In this document: in pieces, positions 61,439-64,000 of the stretch
How the letters are laid out: every line of letters begins with the position of its first letter
Numbering within the stretch: the stretch's first letter is position 1
Assembly: GCA_002179805.1 (NCBI GenBank)
Contig: NAVB01000199.1
Coordinates: forward strand, 1-64,000
Direction: 5' to 3'
DNA: 64,000 nt
Origin: Acanthamoeba lenticulata
Taxonomy: Eukaryota; Discosea; Longamoebia; Acanthamoebidae
Program-made: the position numbers and the translations under genes
The notes under the pieces: model-generated
Told to the model about the DNA's origin: nothing
Databases searched by the model: none
What the model saw: only the letters and a program-made list of their open reading frames with translations

Positions 61439-61801
61439 TGGTGGAGCACTTCCGCCTTCGTTTTCTTCTCTCGACCTCTCTTCTTTCGATTCTTTGTCTT
61501 CTGAGTGCTCCTACCGTAAGGCTACTTCTCTTTACCTTCACCTTGGCCTTCTCCTTCTTCTTCTTTAGTCGTCGTCTTGTCGTTCCAGGCTCTTGTCTTT
61601 CTTCGTGCAAGAGACATGCTCCTTTCATGTCTACAAAAATTCGGCGGCTATTGATGGCGGAAGAGAGAAGGAAGAGGAGGACGACGGCCGGAAGTAGAGT
61701 ATTTGAGCACGCGAGATCAAGCCACGCGCGACCAAACAACGTAAGACGAATCAATATCAACCTTCCAGTCGCTCACTACGGGGCTTTCGGGCACGCTGGC
61801 C
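61439..61801. other. Intergenic, G-alpha leader
   Basis: 363 bp between the G-alpha start and the methyltransferase stop, both minus strand. Pyrimidine-rich on the plus strand (61455-61610). No supported gene. Confidence 0.5.
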
Positions 61802-63600
61802 CTACTCGTCTGAGGTGGCGACCTTCTTGACTCCGCCCTGCTGCAGACGCTGGTTGATGCGCTTGCGGCTCTTGACGACGCCCTTGTTAGCACCCGGGCG
61901 CTTGGTCGGGTCGCGCAAGTCGTCCAGTGGTGGTGGCGGATAGTTGATGTAGCGCGCGTAGCTCTCGCGGTTCTTCTCCACTCCCTTGGCCAGCTTCGTG
62001 TACCACTCCACTCGCAGCTGGTGCCGCTCCTCGGGCGTCATGCTCCCTCGCGCCTGCCGTCGACAACGAGCATGCACAACATGTTTGCAAGCGCACGATG
62101 AGACGAAGGTGAATGTTCATGCGCGGTGCGGTTGCAGAGAGTGAGGGCTCGCGCGGACCTCGGGGCACATGAAAAACAGCCGTTGAATGAGAAGGGCCAT
62201 GGCGACGCTCAGATTGAACGAGTCGGTGAAGCCGTACATGGGTAGATAAACCCGCTTGTCTGCCGCTCGCAGCATCTCCTCGCTCACACCATCGCCTGCA
62301 AGGCCCGTCGCACGATCGTGTGAGCGTGTCCACGAGAGGATGAAATGGCAGGTTAGAGAAGGCGGGGGAAAAGGGACCTTCACGCCCGGCGATGATGGCT
62401 ACACGCTGCGGCAGCTCCAGAGGGACCGTTCCGTCGAGGCACACTGCTTCGGCGCACAGATCCGTCGCCCAGATCTCCCTGCATTGAGAGAGAACGGTAG
62501 GGGGGGGGGGAGGCGAGCTTGGCGTGAGCGCGATTCGCCTGAATCATCGGCGGGGTATGGCTTGAGGAACGAGCCGCACCGGTTGTCGGCTCGCAGGGCC
62601 TCGATGCACTCTCGCGTGGAGTTGAATGTGCGGATCGTCAGCCAGTCGTCAGCTTTCTGGCACGAGGGCAGCCAATGAGCAGTCAGCCCCAAACGCCTCC
62701 CCAAAACGAGGCCTCGAATTCATGAGGGGTGGTAAGGAGTGAGCACCATGGTGACGTTCCGGTTGAGGCTCTCGTTTTTCTGCCGCTGGTCCGGCGCATT
62801 GACCAGCCACACATTCTGCACTCTGCGCGCGGGGGAATGAGGCACGATAGGCGATGGCAGCAGCGGCGCGCTGGCGGAGAGTGTCACGATGTGTGCCGTA
62901 CCCAAGGCACTCGGCTGTGCGGAGGATGGCCTGTTGGTTGAGGTTATCGATACACCGCTCCAGCACCAACAGAATACGCCCTGTGCGCTGCAAGAGGACT
63001 GCCAACGCGAATTTGACCGCAACGTGAGGCGACCACCGCGCACGCGTGGCCTTCATAGAAGCAAAGAAGGAAGAAGTACTGTGCTCTGCTCGTCGGAGCC
63101 GGCGAGGTGGCTCGACGTCCTCAGGTGGCGGCTCGCTCGAGGGCACGAGCAGCTGGCCCACTAGACGAAATGAAACACAAACGGGGTCAGCGCGAGACGG
63201 CCAGAAGACGAAAGGACGCGTCACACGTGCCAACTGGAGCAGACTTTCGGGTGCTCTTGCCGGTGAAGATTCGCCACGCCTTGGTACTCTCCACTAACTT
63301 GACAAAGGCACCTCTGGACAAAACGCGCTCTTCAATTGCCTGCCGCCCAACGTGGGCCCTTCAGCGTGGTGAAGAGATGGCGGAACGCGAAACCAAGCCC
63401 TAATGCCGCACCTTGGTTGTGGAGATGTGCAGTTCAGCTCGCACTTTCTGCATGTAGTTGAGGTTGGTCGAATCGGCCGCTAGAACGCGAACCACATTGC
63501 TCACGTCGGTGGTGTCGTCGTTCACCTCCGCGTTCCCCCAATCTTCGCCAGACACGTCTGCATGCATTACGAACCGTGTCAATTTTATTTATTTTTTTAA
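61802..63600 (-). CDS. SpoU/TrmH-family RNA 2'-O-methyltransferase, 5' end unresolved
   Basis: Stop TAG at 61802-61804. In protein order: GRILLVLERCIDNLNQQAIL and RTAECLGYGT (about 62990-62890), VWLVNAPDQRQKNESLNR (62815-62760), WLTIRTFNSTRECIEALRAD (62645-62590), then the knot motifs VAIIAGREG spliced to GDGVSEEMLRAADKR and LPMYGFTDSFNLSVAMALLI (62240-62185), and a basic tail with INQRLQQGGVKK. This is the trefoil-knot fold of TrmH/Trm3-type enzymes, which methylate ribose in tRNA or rRNA. Upstream exons at about 63299-63224 (ESSPARAPESLLQLALGQLL) and 63541-63397 join in phase. The first exon is unclear and may lie outside the window. Confidence 0.75.
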
Positions 63601-64000
63601 ATTCTTTTTAGTTTGGATTGTTTTGATTTTTTTGCATTCTCAGGCCAGGTAAACCAAAGTCAATTGAAATTCCACCTTTCCTTATCGGCCGTTATGGCAG
63701 CGGTGCCGTCAAAGCCAGAGCCATTTTCGACGAATTTGTCAAATGAGCGTGCTGCTGTGAGCCAAGGGCCAACGAAGTTTCAGACTTGGGGCGTGGTGGC
63801 GTGCCGCTGAACTTACGCTTGCTGGCGTGTTGAGCGATGGCTGGGTGGCGTTCTCCGGCACGGAGGCAGCGGAGTCATCATCTCGGGTGGCCCTTTGCGT
63901 TCCTTTGTTCTCACTTCATACAAAAACCCGCGCCAACTTCGCGCTGAACGTTCAACACGCACCGTACCAAGGCTCGCTCCAACTACAAGTAGGCCTCTCG
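63601..64000. other. Right edge, unresolved first exons
   Basis: A minus-strand stretch at about 63905-63820 encodes DDSAASVPENATQPSLNTPA before a strong donor (GTAAGT), and another stretch at 63770-63690 is protein-like in one frame, but phases do not join cleanly to the methyltransferase exons. A 38-codon plus-strand ATG frame at about 63690-63810 is the opposite-strand shadow of this region. Confidence 0.35.

Noticed and set aside
63613..63810. 65-codon plus-strand frame near the right edge
   Set aside because: Mirrors a likely minus-strand exon of the methyltransferase gene and has no independent support.

Overview
The window is nuclear DNA from a unicellular eukaryote. It is GC-rich and gene-dense, with about 26 spliced genes in 64 kb. 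Most genes carry many short GT-AG introns of roughly 50-100 nt. Gene content (a PstS-like receptor fused to kinase, cyclase and kinase domains, abundant F-box, ankyrin and WD40 proteins, G-alpha, an OSCA/TMEM63 channel) points to a free-living amoebozoan, most likely Acanthamoeba. That identification is inference from architecture and codon style, not from a database match.

Layout. 0-10.9 kb: an F-box/LRR/ankyrin gene running off the left edge (-), a mitochondrial Tim44/MRPL45-like gene (-), a large WD40 protein (paralogue A, +) and an F-box/WD40 gene (+). 10.9-27 kb: a METTL25-type methyltransferase (-), an Mps1/TTK-like kinase (+), an OSCA/TMEM63 channel (+), a ZNG1/CBWD zinc GTPase chaperone (+), an AlkB dioxygenase (+) and an ankyrin/F-box/GTPase fusion (+). 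27-38 kb: a giant receptor with two PstS-like ectodomains, EGF, TM, kinase, class III cyclase and kinase (+), a Rap-like GTPase (-), short-form tRNase Z (-), tRNA-Gln(CUG) and tRNA-Ile(AAU). 38-50 kb: WD40 paralogue B (+), a 164-bp near-perfect inverted repeat covering the PEX6 start codon, PEX6 (+), a small unknown gene (-) and a GYPP-repeat protein (+). 50-64 kb: an EF-hand-like protein (-), ribosomal proteins uL29 (RPL35) and eL43 (RPL37A), a second tRNA-Gln, type I DnaJ, TFIIH subunit TFB5, dihydrolipoamide dehydrogenase with two nearly identical structured repeats in its introns, a stand-alone S53-protease propeptide, G-alpha, and a SpoU/TrmH methyltransferase whose 5' end is unresolved.

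The genes do not form one operon-like system. They mix housekeeping functions (translation, tRNA processing, peroxisome, mitochondrion, TFIIH) with signalling genes. The most unusual items are the twin intronic elements with H/ACA-snoRNA-like features, the inverted duplication over the PEX6 leader, the receptor-kinase-cyclase-kinase, the ankyrin/F-box/GTPase fusion lacking a recognisable G3 motif, the free S53 propeptide and the WD40 paralogue pair. Exon borders were placed by hand from splice consensus and homologue continuity. Spans run from start codon to stop codon and include introns.
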